Assembly: GCA_039105265.1 (NCBI GenBank)
Contig: JAPFFF010000002.1
Coordinates: forward strand, 3,844,001-3,908,000
DNA: 64,000 bases
Source: Tritrichomonas musculus
Taxonomy: Eukaryota > Parabasalia > Tritrichomonadida > Tritrichomonadidae
Direction of reading: 5' to 3'
Of this stretch, positions 8,957-18,903 are shown in pieces. The position numbers and the translations under genes are program-made. Below the pieces are notes generated by a model. It was not told the DNA's origin. It made no database searches and worked only from the letters and a program-made list of their open reading frames with translations. Each line of letters begins with the position of its first letter. Position 1 is the stretch's first letter.

Positions 8957-11900
8957 ATGGCATTTACATTTGGAAAATCCAGTAATGCTGCCTTTACAGT
9001 TCCTCCTGAGTATTTCGAACCATTTGCTCAACCCGTAACAATAGAAGATCAACCATCTGATGAAGAAGTTAATGCCCTTTTTGATACAGTTTTAGCTGAT
9101 ATGGGCCTTTCAATTGAATCAGAAAAACCCCTTCGTTTAAAATTCAATACAGCTGACAAAAAATGGGGTTTTATTCTATCTCAAAAAAATGCTAATTCTC
9201 AGCAATATTCACCAGAATGTTTTCTTAAATATATGAAAGCTGCATATACTAATTTATCACATGCACAAAAATTAGAAATGCTACAAAGCTTATCAACAAG
9301 ATTGAAAACTGATTCAATTTCTTGGTGTGTTAGATTTATTGAAAGCAAAGGAATTGATGTTTTAATTGATTTGCTTGACAAAAACTCCCGAGATCCTCAA
9401 ATACTTTTAGAATTATTAAAATCTTTTTATTCAATTGCAAACATTTCCTACGGGCAAGAAGTTCTTATATCATCTAAACACCATTTTGCACATACTTTAA
9501 TTCAGATCATCAATCCTGATGATCCTATAACATTCAATTATATAATATCTATTTTAGTTCCATATATATGTTCGGGTAATATTGCACTTGAAATTCAGCA
9601 ACTGATTGAAGAGAGATTTGGTTGGTTTGCCTTCTCTAAAATTCTTAGTTCAAATCCTCCAATGAAATTTGTGAGTACCTTTATTCTATTCATAACAGCA
9701 TTTTTCACAACATATGAAACAAAAAATCCTGAAGCATTTTTCAGTCTTTTGTTCAAACTTCGAGATGCAAAAGTATATGAATATCTTGAAAATCTTGAAG
9801 TTAGTCAATCAGACAATTTAAGCAAAAAAGTGATAAATAGTCGTCAAATTTTGATTAAAATGGCTAATGCCAATTTCCTTTCACTTTCAGATTTCTTTGA
9901 TAGTGATACAATTAATCCATTCTCATCAAATGATCTGATTAAAAATCTGACTGTAAGTGGAAACAAAGATATCAGAACAATTTTATTGTCTCTTGTTGAT
10001 ATTAAAAAATATTTACCAGAGCAAACTAATCGTATAATTGAAACGATTGGAAACTTCCTTCAGATTTATCGTCACTTTTTGGTGACGGATGATACCAAAT
10101 TTAAAATTTATTCAATTAATGATATTTTTACGCTTACATGCAGAGTTCAAGAAGAATTTTACTCAACTTTAGATAATCAAAAGAAATTGGCTGGAGATAA
10201 TGAAGAACTAAAGAAAATATATGATGAAAAACTAAGTAGAGGATATAATTATCAAGCTGGCTTTACAAATTGCAATTCATCATTAGAAGATATGCTTCTT
10301 CATGAAACCCATTTCGTTACAATGCCATCATTAGCAAAAGTACCTTTTCCAGAACAGATAGAAGAAATTCTTAAAAAAATAGATCCACTTAATGAACTTG
10401 AAGAAAAAAATTCAACTTTCCAAGTCCAAGTTGCTACTTTGAAAAATTATGTTAAACAAGTAACAAAAGAAAAAACTATTGCTGTTAAACAAATGAAAGA
10501 AATTGAATCCAAGCTCATCTCTGCAAACTCAGAATTGAAAGCATCAAGAAATGATGTTGAAAATTTAAAAAGAGAAATTGAAAAACTTCATGACCACCAT
10601 AACACAAAGATTGATTCAGAAGAAGTAGAAAAACTCAAGGTAAGAATTGAAGAACTTACAAAACAAAATAATGAATTAAATAACAAAACCATTTCACTTG
10701 AACAAACAATTAAAACTCGTGAAGATGAAATCAAAAGACTTAATGAGAATTCCTCTTCGCTAACTAGTTCTCAAGAATCAATTCTATCACCACCTCCTCC
10801 TCCCCCACCACCTCCACCCCCTCCTGGCACTTCCGGAGATCAAGATATAGCTGCTTCACCACCTCCACCACCACCTCCTCCTCCGCCACCTCCTCCTCCA
10901 GGTGCCTCTGGTGAAGATTTAAATGTCCCACCACCGCCTCCACCTCCACCACCTCCTCCAGGAGCTCCACCTCCACCACCACCACCTCCTCCTCCCCCAG
11001 GAGCACCACCACCGCCCCCTCCACCTCCAGGCTGTCCACCGCCACCACCTCCTCCTCCAGGAGCTCCTCCCCCTCCAGGTGCCGTTGCAAAGAAGCCAAA
11101 CGTTGCACCACCAAAGCGTATGAAGCCATTTTTCTGGACAAAAATTAGGAATATTGCACCGACCATCTGGAAAGATATTGATGACACAAATGTTAAATTC
11201 AATCAAGATGAACTTATTGATCTTTTTGGAGCCACTCAATCAGCACCTTCACCACTATCACAACTTCAGCAATCTGTTCGAATTGAAACACAAAAGCCAA
11301 AGATTGTTGATCTCATTGATTCCAACAAAGCCAAATCAGTTGCAATTTTCCTATCTCGTCTAAAAATGAATCATCACGATATTGTTGAGCACATTCTTCA
11401 ACTAGACAATGTACTCAGTGAAGACCAGCTCGAAGCTTTGAAAGCAAATTGTCCAACATCAACAGACTTCGATCTTATCAAACAATATGATGGTGATCCG
11501 AACCTTCTTGGTATTCCAGAAAAATTCTTCAAAGAACTTATGCGTGTTGATAATTTGAATCTTCATATCGAGTTTTTACTTTTATTCAAACAATTCGCAG
11601 CGACAATGCAAGAAATAATCAAACCACTTTCTGAAATGGATGAGACATTCTCAATGTTTCCAAAGTCAGAAAAATTAAAGACATATCTCTCAATCATATT
11701 ACGAGTTGGTAATTTCATGAATGGTGGCTCACCACGAGGTGGAGCCTATGGATTCAAGATTGATACCATTTCCAAATTAAAAGATGTCAGATCAAAGAAT
11801 CCTGGATTTACTCTTCTACATTATATTTGCGAAACTTGTGAAAAACAGTATCCAAAGGAAGCAAATCTTTCAGAAGACTTTCCACACATGCACAACCTTC

Positions 11901-12454
11901 CAAAATATGATTTTGAAACGATAGGAAGACAATTGAGTGACATTACTGGTTTCTTCTTAAGAGGCGACCATTACAAGCAAGTTGCAGAGTCCAAAGTTAT
12001 TGATGGTGACATGTTTTATCCTCGATTTACTCAATTCAAAGAAGAAACTAAAAATGACGTTGAAAAAGCAGTTAAAATGATTGAAGAAGTAAGTTTGAAA
12101 TTTGAGAAGACTTTGAAATTATTCGGCGAATCGACAGATACTTTTTCATTCAACGATTTCATACAATTGTTCAACCAATTCATCAATGATGCCCAAAGAG
12201 CTGAAAACGAAATTATTCGCCACAAAGAAGAGGAAGAAAAGAAGAAAAAGAAAGAAGAAATTATGCTCGAAAAAGAGAAATTAAAACGTCTTTATCTTCC
12301 TCAAAGAGGTGTCCTTGATAACATGGTTAACCAGCTCATGGAAGGAAGCAGCCTTTCACGAAACTCAAATTCAGAAGAAAGCGCAAAAAGTATTCAAAAT
12401 GCTGTGGCCCTCATCAGATCAAGAAGAGCGAAAATTAATGCGGCACTCAGTTAA
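8957..12454 (+). CDS. Diaphanous-related formin
   Basis: A 1,165-residue formin that should nucleate and elongate unbranched actin filaments under Rho-GTPase control. In order: a helical GBD/FH3-type region (about 30-430), a coiled coil (about 480-596), a proline FH1 region (about 611-711) with runs of 7-14 prolines separated by GAP, GCP and GTSG spacers, and an FH2 domain (about 712-1105) beginning KRMKPFFWTKI and containing GNFMNGGSPRGGAYGF, the conserved lasso/post segment. It ends with an autoregulatory DAD-like motif GVLDNMVNQLMEGSSL (1118-1133) followed by basic RSRRAK, so autoinhibition through the N-terminus is expected. The first ATG of the frame is 8957; the preceding TTG is not a likely eukaryotic start. 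Confidence 0.95.
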   Translation: MAFTFGKSSNAAFTVPPEYFEPFAQPVTIEDQPSDEEVNALFDTVLADMGLSIESEKPLRLKFNTADKKWGFILSQKNANSQQYSPECFLKYMKAAYTNLSHAQKLEMLQSLSTRLKTDSISWCVRFIESKGIDVLIDLLDKNSRDPQILLELLKSFYSIANISYGQEVLISSKHHFAHTLIQIINPDDPITFNYIISILVPYICSGNIALEIQQLIEERFGWFAFSKILSSNPPMKFVSTFILFITAFFTTYETKNPEAFFSLLFKLRDAKVYEYLENLEVSQSDNLSKKVINSRQILIKMANANFLSLSDFFDSDTINPFSSNDLIKNLTVSGNKDIRTILLSLVDIKKYLPEQTNRIIETIGNFLQIYRHFLVTDDTKFKIYSINDIFTLTCRVQEEFYSTLDNQKKLAGDNEELKKIYDEKLSRGYNYQAGFTNCNSSLEDMLLHETHFVTMPSLAKVPFPEQIEEILKKIDPLNELEEKNSTFQVQVATLKNYVKQVTKEKTIAVKQMKEIESKLISANSELKASRNDVENLKREIEKLHDHHNTKIDSEEVEKLKVRIEELTKQNNELNNKTISLEQTIKTREDEIKRLNENSSSLTSSQESILSPPPPPPPPPPPPGTSGDQDIAASPPPPPPPPPPPPPPGASGEDLNVPPPPPPPPPPPGAPPPPPPPPPPPGAPPPPPPPPGCPPPPPPPPGAPPPPGAVAKKPNVAPPKRMKPFFWTKIRNIAPTIWKDIDDTNVKFNQDELIDLFGATQSAPSPLSQLQQSVRIETQKPKIVDLIDSNKAKSVAIFLSRLKMNHHDIVEHILQLDNVLSEDQLEALKANCPTSTDFDLIKQYDGDPNLLGIPEKFFKELMRVDNLNLHIEFLLLFKQFAATMQEIIKPLSEMDETFSMFPKSEKLKTYLSIILRVGNFMNGGSPRGGAYGFKIDTISKLKDVRSKNPGFTLLHYICETCEKQYPKEANLSEDFPHMHNLPKYDFETIGRQLSDITGFFLRGDHYKQVAESKVIDGDMFYPRFTQFKEETKNDVEKAVKMIEEVSLKFEKTLKLFGESTDTFSFNDFIQLFNQFINDAQRAENEIIRHKEEEEKKKKKEEIMLEKEKLKRLYLPQRGVLDNMVNQLMEGSSLSRNSNSEESAKSIQNAVALIRSRRAKINAALS

Positions 12455-12713
12455 AAACAAACATTTATGTAAATAGAAATATTTGATTCATTCCAATTTA
12501 ATAATAAAAAAAAAAACTTTGAATTACTATGATAATTCATGAAGTTGCGTTTTCAAACTTTATTTTATTTTTATTACAAAACATTTTTATTTTATTTTCT
12601 CTTCTCTTCTTGTCAATATAAAAAAAATGGAATTATACGCATTTTCATATTTTCAAGTTGTTGAATTTTTGTATCGTAATTTTTTGATGTTGAATAAAAA
12701 AAATTTTTTTTTT

Positions 12714-13634
12714 TTATGTTGTTGATTTTGTTGATGAAGTTTCATTTTCTTCTTTGATCCATTGTGTTCCAATTGTGACTCTGTTTTTAATCATTGAATT
12801 CAATTCATTTGACCAGCCAAGTTTGAAGCAAATTTGTTCTACAATTTCTTGACAATCACCTTCAATTAGCCAGTCTCTTTGTGATTTAAACTTGAACATT
12901 GAAAGATTTTTAGGACGATTAGTTATTACAAATCTTTTTGTATTTGGATTTACTTTCTTTGGCAATGAAGCGAAGGGATAAACTTCCAAAGAAGTTCCAG
13001 CAACAATGAGCAAGTCAGCCTCATTCAAATCGATTGGATATTGCTCGAAGAAAAGATTCGGCAAATATTCATGAAAGAAAACCATGTCAGGCTTAATATG
13101 GTTAGATTTACATTTTATACAGATTGGTACAACGGTATCTTCAATTGATGTATTTGGATCATTAATATTTTTCATGACTTGCTTCATACAGAAAGATATT
13201 GGATATTCTTGGCCACAATCGAGACAATGACAAATGTCCATCACGCCATGCGCATTGATGACTTTTTCAGATGAAAGACCAGCTAACTTTTCAAGTCCAT
13301 CAACATTTTGCGAATAGCAGCGAAGCAAAAGATTGTTGTAATCAAGAAGCTTTATGAAAAAGTGGAATGGAGTAGGTAATGCTTGGGCTGTTTTAGGCCA
13401 CATCTTACAAAATATCCACCAAAATGGCCGAGGATCTTTCATAAAGACTTCCATTTGAAATACAAATGTAGCGCTTTTGTTATGAAGAGTGGCTGTATCT
13501 TTAATCGACGCATATAAACCAACTTTTGGAGAGCGAAAATCAGGTATACCTGAAGCTACAGAAATTCCAGCTCCAACTAAAACAACTACTTTATGAACTT
13601 CTCCTGATGACAAGATTTTTACAAGTTCATCCAT
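12714..13634 (-). CDS. Sirtuin NAD-dependent protein deacylase
   Basis: A 306-residue Sir2-family enzyme that removes acyl groups from lysines using NAD. The NAD-binding motif GAGISVASGIPDFRS starts at residue 21, SQNVDGL lies at 108-114, and the catalytic histidine is H129 in NAHG. Zinc is held by C137-x2-C140 and C172-x2-C175. GTSLEVYP at 213-220 completes the nucleotide site. The spacing matches class I (SIRT1-3-like) enzymes. It is essentially a bare catalytic core with a short Ser/Thr-rich tail and no targeting sequence, so a cytosolic or nuclear site is likely. It is transcribed divergently from the DJ-1 gene over a 113-bp gap. No clear initiator is visible. Confidence 0.95.
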   Translation of the reverse strand: MDELVKILSSGEVHKVVVLVGAGISVASGIPDFRSPKVGLYASIKDTATLHNKSATFVFQMEVFMKDPRPFWWIFCKMWPKTAQALPTPFHFFIKLLDYNNLLLRCYSQNVDGLEKLAGLSSEKVINAHGVMDICHCLDCGQEYPISFCMKQVMKNINDPNTSIEDTVVPICIKCKSNHIKPDMVFFHEYLPNLFFEQYPIDLNEADLLIVAGTSLEVYPFASLPKKVNPNTKRFVITNRPKNLSMFKFKSQRDWLIEGDCQEIVEQICFKLGWSNELNSMIKNRVTIGTQWIKEENETSSTKSTT

Positions 13635-13747
13635 AATCTTTTTTATTTATTTTTTTATATCAAATGTCATTATATAAATAAAATTTAGTGGATCAAAATT
13701 GAAAGATTAAAGGTAAATTATTTTGACTAATAATTTTTTATTTTTAA

Positions 13748-14323
13748 ATGCTTACTGTTCTTTTTTTAATTGCTCCTGGATTTGAACCTCTCGAAGCAAC
13801 AGCTCCAATTGACTATTTAAGACGTGCAGGTGCAACAGTGGTTTTGGCAGCTGTTGGTACAGAAAAACTTGGAGTAAAATCTGCTCTTGGTCTCAAACTT
13901 AAGTGCGATGTTCATTTTGAGAATGTTTCTGATAATCTTTACGATGCAATTGTTTGCCCGGGTGGAATGCCAGGTGCCAAAAATTTAGCTACAAATCAAG
14001 CAGTTGTTAGTTTTATTAAAAAACATTTTGAAAATAATAAAATTGTTGGAGCAATTTGTGCTTCACCAGGACTTGTTTTTGCTGAGGCCTGTGGAATAAT
14101 GAAAGGAAAGAATGGTTGTGGATATCCTGGATCTGATAACAAGATTGCTGAGTATGATGGAAATTTAATTACATCACAAGACGTTGTTGTTGATGGTAAC
14201 GTAATAACATCAAGAGGACCTGGAACTTCAATTCAATTTGCACTTGCATTGGTTAAAGCTCTTTTTGGTGAAGATAAAGAAATTGAAATTGGAAAAGGAA
14301 CACTTTATTATAGGGATCTTTAA
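13748..14323 (+). CDS. DJ-1/PARK7-family protein
   Basis: A 191-residue DJ-1/PfpI-superfamily protein of the length of human DJ-1. The nucleophile-elbow cysteine is C104 in GAICASPG, and the partner acid is E16 in FEPLEA; both are intact. VCPGGMPGAKNL (69-80) is the conserved loop. Members of this group act in oxidative-stress protection, with glyoxalase or deglycase activity claimed for some. The sequence cannot tell which applies here. There is no targeting signal, so it is probably cytosolic. The ATG at 13748 is the only sensible start. It shares a short divergent promoter region with the sirtuin. Confidence 0.95.
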   Translation: MLTVLFLIAPGFEPLEATAPIDYLRRAGATVVLAAVGTEKLGVKSALGLKLKCDVHFENVSDNLYDAIVCPGGMPGAKNLATNQAVVSFIKKHFENNKIVGAICASPGLVFAEACGIMKGKNGCGYPGSDNKIAEYDGNLITSQDVVVDGNVITSRGPGTSIQFALALVKALFGEDKEIEIGKGTLYYRDL

Positions 14324-14517
14324 GATATTTTTTTAGTTAGTGTAAAAAAAAAAAAAATCAATTAAATAAATTATTTATTGTTTTGTTTTTAGCGTTTTAA
14401 AAAATAGAATTATTTGAGTATAATGATTGTTTCATCGATTTGAAATGAAAGTCGTGAAGCTTATTTCATGCAGTAGGATTATTTCCAATTATGTGAATTG
14501 AAAAAATTTAATTGAAT

Positions 14518-14523
14518 TCATTA
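14518..14523 (+). promoter_or_regulatory. Initiator element of the Puf6-like gene
   Basis: TCATTA fits the initiator consensus. The predicted start base 14520 is 19 bases before the first in-frame ATG (14539). Confidence 0.45.
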
Positions 14524-14538
14524 GTATTGAAAAAAGAG

Positions 14539-16314
14539 ATGATCAGACATATATGCACAGAAAAAATTCAATTATTTAAAAATCTTGGTCGAATAATATC
14601 AATGACTACTCCTACATATACCATACAGAAAAAAATAGAAGATGAGGATGTCAATCAATTGCATCATCTATGTGAAGCTGCCAAGCCCCGAAATGTTAAA
14701 GGCGATAAAAGAGCAAAAGCACTTCAAGAATTATACGACTATACAAAGGAAAAATTTGATGTATTATGGAAAAGGAATGATGGTTCTCGTGCATTTCAAA
14801 TTCTGGTTCTCCGTGGAGATGAAAAGTTGCGTAATCAACTTATAACAGATTTTGAAAAAATTCTTTTTGATGCAGCAACAACTCGCTACTCATGTCATAT
14901 CGTTAATCGCATGATCTTAAAAGGAAACTCTGCTCAAAGGGACCGAATTTTCAAAATATTAAAAGGTCGTTTTGATGAACTCTTATCTCATAAAATTGGG
15001 CATAAAGTTCTAGAAACATTATATGATCACTCGAATTCAGAACAAAAATCACTTCTTCTTCTCGATTTTTATGGTCCTCAATGGAAAAGGCAAAAAACAC
15101 CTATTTCTTTCGAAAATATCTGCAAGCAAGGAAAATCAATTAGAAATGCAGCAATTACTAATTTATCAAATAATATTCGTCGCGTTCTTAACAAGAATCT
15201 TGGATATCTCAAACTCACTCAAAGATTATTATTTATTTTAAGTCAAGCTGAACCTTCAGCTCTTGGGCAATTTGCTGTTGATTTCAAAGACTATTGTTAT
15301 TCAGTGGATGGCCTTCAAGCAGCCATTATTGCTATTCAGAATGCTAAGCAAGATGATATTAAAGCGTCTCTTATTCTTATTGAACCAAAACAACGTAAAT
15401 CGGTTCTTATAGGAGCTGGAGAAGATGAAATTGCTCCCCCAGCCACTGCAAATCAAGATGAAGAAGAGGAGGAAGAAGAAGCAGTCGAAGATTTTGGAGA
15501 AGAAGAAGAAGAAAATCAAAATTGTCAACCTACCAAAAAGAAAGCAAAATCAGATGGTGAAACTGAATTAGGTGCAGTGACAGCTTCTATTGCAAATGAT
15601 CAATATGGATGGAGAGCCCTTTGCTGCGCAATTTCATACAATACAGATATTAATGTAATTAAGGATGAAGTAATTCCAAATATTTTTGATCAATGGGAAA
15701 ATATTTGTAATAACAAATGGGCTCTTCAGCTTCTTATTCGATTGATTTCAGTACAGCAGTCTGTTTTTCACGATTTATCTTTTCAAAAGGATAAATTAAA
15801 TGAAGAATTGAAGAGTTTAGTTTTGCCAATTCTCGCAGAGCATGCATTAGAAAGTATAGATACACTGGGACCACTTGACGAAGGCAGGTATTTGGTTGCA
15901 ACAATAATGAAAAATCTAGTTGATAATGTTTTATTTAGCCAGTTTGCAAACGCAGTTTTTACAAAAGAAAATGTTGTTGACAAAATTATGCATAAATTGG
16001 TTAGATCATGCATTCAAGTTATTGGTGCAAAAGCCGCTGATGTAGCTTTAAAAACAATCAATAAAGTCGGAATAGAAGAAGTTTTAAAAACACCTGGTGC
16101 ATGGATCGTTAAAGAGCTTATATCTACAGGAAGATACGGAGAATTCGAAACGCAAGTGAAAAATATTTTAAAGGAGCACAAATTTGAGGGCAAGGCGATT
16201 GACAGTATTTTAAATCCAGTTGCTGATAAAGCCGAAAAGCCAAAGAGACGATTTGATAAATACCAAAAGAAATCTGGAAATCAAAATCAAAAAGGCGGTA
16301 ACAAGAAGAAATAA
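14539..16314 (+). CDS. Puf6/PUM3-like nucleolar RNA-binding protein
   Basis: A 591-residue protein of the divergent Puf6/Pumilio-3 group, which works in the nucleolus on large-subunit ribosome assembly. Pumilio-type helical repeats span residues 45-290 (for example FDVLWKRNDGSRAFQILV, then TTRYSCHIVNRMILKG and SHKIGHKVLETLYDH). An acidic stretch of Glu/Asp separates them from a C-terminal CPL-like helical domain, and a Lys/Arg-rich tail ends the protein, fitting nucleolar location. It starts at the first ATG after an initiator; Met at 14602 is a possible alternative and would remove 21 residues not clearly conserved. The repeats lack classical base-reading triplets as far as I can see by eye, as is usual in this group. 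Confidence 0.85.
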   Translation: MIRHICTEKIQLFKNLGRIISMTTPTYTIQKKIEDEDVNQLHHLCEAAKPRNVKGDKRAKALQELYDYTKEKFDVLWKRNDGSRAFQILVLRGDEKLRNQLITDFEKILFDAATTRYSCHIVNRMILKGNSAQRDRIFKILKGRFDELLSHKIGHKVLETLYDHSNSEQKSLLLLDFYGPQWKRQKTPISFENICKQGKSIRNAAITNLSNNIRRVLNKNLGYLKLTQRLLFILSQAEPSALGQFAVDFKDYCYSVDGLQAAIIAIQNAKQDDIKASLILIEPKQRKSVLIGAGEDEIAPPATANQDEEEEEEEAVEDFGEEEEENQNCQPTKKKAKSDGETELGAVTASIANDQYGWRALCCAISYNTDINVIKDEVIPNIFDQWENICNNKWALQLLIRLISVQQSVFHDLSFQKDKLNEELKSLVLPILAEHALESIDTLGPLDEGRYLVATIMKNLVDNVLFSQFANAVFTKENVVDKIMHKLVRSCIQVIGAKAADVALKTINKVGIEEVLKTPGAWIVKELISTGRYGEFETQVKNILKEHKFEGKAIDSILNPVADKAEKPKRRFDKYQKKSGNQNQKGGNKKK

Positions 16315-16819
16315 GAATTATACTGAAATATTTATATATTTTTTTTTATTAAAAATATCTATATTATCTACATTGCTATATTAATTTTTTTATATTATAT
16401 ATAAAGTTAGAATCACTGTTCTTCTTCAAAGCCGTCAATAATTATTTTGGTAATGACGTCAATATTTAATAATAAATGTTTTTATCTAACCAAATAATGT
16501 ATGTAAAGCATAAATAAAAATATGCTTTTATAACATTTTACTGAAATAACTCAGTAAATTTTATATCAAGTGTAATTCATTATTCAAATTTCATAAAATC
16601 ATTCATAAAAATCATTGTATTTTGTCTACATGTGTTGAATATATTTATACAAAATTTTGTGGTCAAAATTATAAGTTATCGGTGAATTATGAATTCCTTG
16701 AATTGCTGGAATATTCGTGCATTTCTAAATTGCGAACATACTGGCAAGGTAAAATGATTTAGTAATTATTTTTCAAAACAAATCGCTTGAATTGATGGTT
16801 GGAAACAAAAAAGTTTTCC
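16315..16819. other. Convergent 3' spacer
   Basis: Spacer between two converging genes. It is AT-rich, with one palindromic CRE-like octamer TGACGTCA at 16454-16461 but no gene for it to serve nearby. Nothing else was seen. Confidence 0.5.
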
Positions 16820-17827
16820 TTATACAAAATTTCTTTGTGAAAAACCATTATATTCATTCTGATGACTTGTAATCAATGAAATAAAATTGAGAAGTAGTGC
16901 TAATGCAGTAAAAAAAGAAAAATCAATAAATTTTGTAAAATCGTAAAAATTTGTGAAGCTGAGGTAAATTAATGCAAAAGAACAATTAGAAAAGCAAGAA
17001 TATGAAATGTAATGAGATGGGAAATAGCGAATAACATTATTAAAACAGAATAAAATAATTAAAATTAAAAAAGGCCCAATTGCAAAAAGAGTAACTGATA
17101 CAGATAATGGAATTCTTATTAATTCTGTAACAAATTTATCAAAAGAAATTGTATTAAATAAAAAAAGGATAAAAACAATTGATGTCATTGAGCCCATTAA
17201 TTGAATAAGCGTTGAAAGAAATATGTCATCATTTTCTTTTAATTTACTAATCATTGATATGCCTAGAGAGATAGAAAAATATAAAGTTATAATCATAAAA
17301 TAATGACGAAATTCAAACGAACTCAAAACTATGCGCCAAAAATCTGTACAAAATAATGAAATAGCGTACCCGAACCAAAAAATCAATTTTGTAATGAAAT
17401 TTATTTTGAAATTGTTATATTTACCATTGAATATGTTAAAAAGAAAGATGAAAAATATAATAATTGGCGAAAAAAGCGAAATCACATATGCTGGAATTGA
17501 ATTTAAAGAGCAACTAGTCATTATAACTGGAATTCCAACCAAAAAAATCCCATAAATAAGCAACTTTAGAATATAAGATTTGTTTGAAGTAAACTTGCCA
17601 ACAATAGAACGTCTATATTTTGAATTAAAAAGGCAAAAGAAAAGCCAAATAATGCACATGAAACAGTATGGAAATGATAAATGACATATAATTATTGTCG
17701 GAGTTGAAATCCAAATTATAATTGTTTTTGTTATATGAATATAAAGAGGAAGTATGGAGCTAATTAAAATAAATGAAATAATAAAATGGGAGCTTGATAA
17801 ATTAACATTTCTATCTTGTGAGAGCAT
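16820..17827 (-). CDS. Ten-helix membrane protein, DMT-transporter-like
   Basis: A 335-residue, very hydrophobic protein with about ten predicted membrane helices (for example FIISFILISSILPLYIHI, AYVISLFSPIIIFFIFLF and LSVSVTLFAIGPFLILIILF). Length, helix number and lack of large loops fit the drug/metabolite transporter superfamily (EamA, nucleotide-sugar transporters), but no diagnostic motif is clear, so the substrate cannot be named. The fold call is inference from topology. A weak initiator (TCACA) lies 11 bases before the ATG. The SDF2-like gene lies 75 bases upstream on the same strand. Confidence 0.7.
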   Translation of the reverse strand: MLSQDRNVNLSSSHFIISFILISSILPLYIHITKTIIIWISTPTIIICHLSFPYCFMCIIWLFFCLFNSKYRRSIVGKFTSNKSYILKLLIYGIFLVGIPVIMTSCSLNSIPAYVISLFSPIIIFFIFLFNIFNGKYNNFKINFITKLIFWFGYAISLFCTDFWRIVLSSFEFRHYFMIITLYFSISLGISMISKLKENDDIFLSTLIQLMGSMTSIVFILFLFNTISFDKFVTELIRIPLSVSVTLFAIGPFLILIILFCFNNVIRYFPSHYISYSCFSNCSFALIYLSFTNFYDFTKFIDFSFFTALALLLNFISLITSHQNEYNGFSQRNFV

Positions 17828-17836
17828 TGAATATTT

Positions 17837-17841
17837 TGTGA
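17837..17841 (-). promoter_or_regulatory. Possible initiator TCACA
   Basis: Fits TCA+1 Py(T/A) with a predicted 11-base leader before the ATG at 17827. Five bases in AT-rich DNA is weak evidence. Confidence 0.35.
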
Positions 17842-17902
17842 AATATCAAAAAAAAAATGAGAAAAATCTACTTTTTATAAAAAAACAAAAATATATTACA
17901 AT

Positions 17903-18526
17903 TTATAACTCAGTTTGTTTCGCTGAGTTTGTCAATTCAGGTGATTCATCTGAAACTTTATCATATTCACCACTGAGAAATATTCCTTCAGAAACTTTCC
18001 ATACTGAATATGATGAGATATTCTGGCATGTGACTGGGTAAAAGTTGGAAGCAATTTTTGATTTGAAATATGTTGTTAAATAGCATCTGTATCTCAAATT
18101 TTGAAGTTGGACGTGCATCATTTGTTCCCAATTTTCTCTTCCCTTTGGGCATTTTATCAGCCATTGATTCTCTGACCCTTGATCAATAATAGTCGAATTA
18201 ATAAGAATTTGGCCTTTTTTGCTCTTTCTTGCTGATAAATAAACCTTATTAACTGAATTAAACAAAGTAACGATTGAGCCACACTTCACAGGAGTACGTG
18301 TTAAGTTATCTTCAATAAAGGTTGCATCACTATCTGGTTCAATGCTCCACAGCCATTGCTCATCGTAAGGGGGACGAGAACTATAAACTATTGGTTGGTT
18401 AAATGTTTTTGATCCAATATTCAAAGTTGCTCCAATCCTATTTTTTGTTCCAATATTTTTTAACTGGACAATTGATCCGTAGACAATATTTTGACTTGAA
18501 ATAATAAAAGGTAGAATCAGAAACAT
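17903..18526 (-). CDS. SDF2-like MIR-domain secretory protein
   Basis: A 207-residue protein with a short hydrophobic leader (MFLILPFIISSQ) and three MIR repeats at about 18-80, 81-135 and 136-180. The repeats show the family pattern: VQLKN, then QWLWSIEP; GSIVTLFNSVNKVYLSA, then ENQWLI; and VQLQNLRYRCYLTTY, then YSVWKV. The layout of leader plus three MIR units matches SDF2, an ER-lumen partner of chaperones and protein O-mannosyltransferases in other eukaryotes. The C-terminus is NSAKQTEL, which may be a weakened KDEL-type retrieval signal. A secreted or ER role is therefore likely; O-mannosylation itself should not be assumed in this lineage. Confidence 0.75.
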   Translation of the reverse strand: MFLILPFIISSQNIVYGSIVQLKNIGTKNRIGATLNIGSKTFNQPIVYSSRPPYDEQWLWSIEPDSDATFIEDNLTRTPVKCGSIVTLFNSVNKVYLSARKSKKGQILINSTIIDQGSENQWLIKCPKGRENWEQMMHVQLQNLRYRCYLTTYFKSKIASNFYPVTCQNISSYSVWKVSEGIFLSGEYDKVSDESPELTNSAKQTEL

Positions 18527-18903
18527 GAAATTTGATTAGGAGGTTAGAAACTTTTTAAATAATCTTTAATAAAAAGTTTTATAACAATTTATATGAAGAC
18601 TAAATTGACATTAAAAAAAGCATCAAAAATTCATCATAAAACTAATTTATGCAAAGTATATCAGTAACCTTTAGATGATCCATTATAATGATCGATTATT
18701 GATGAAAAAATGAAAGAATAAAGATACATCAAAAGATGAACCAAAACAAATGAAAAAATAGGTGGAAAAACGCATAAAAAACATCAGAAAAACAAAAGAA
18801 AAAATAGATTTATCAATTTTGAGTCTTTCAAATTTGAATAATTTTTAAATTGTTTATGTGCCGCTAAATTTTATGTAAACGATACTTAAAATATTTTTTA
18901 AAT
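18527..18903. other. Divergent promoter spacer
   Basis: A 377-bp AT-rich gap between the SDF2-like and UBL-UBA genes. No initiator, M3 or M5 element could be placed with confidence. Confidence 0.5.

Noticed and set aside
10764-11239. Gly-, Val/Glu- and Trp/Arg-rich open frames opposite the formin
   Set aside because: They are the antisense and shifted readings of the proline codons of the FH1 region.
16454-16461. CRE-like octamer TGACGTCA
   Set aside because: It lies between two 3' ends, far from any start, so chance is the better explanation.
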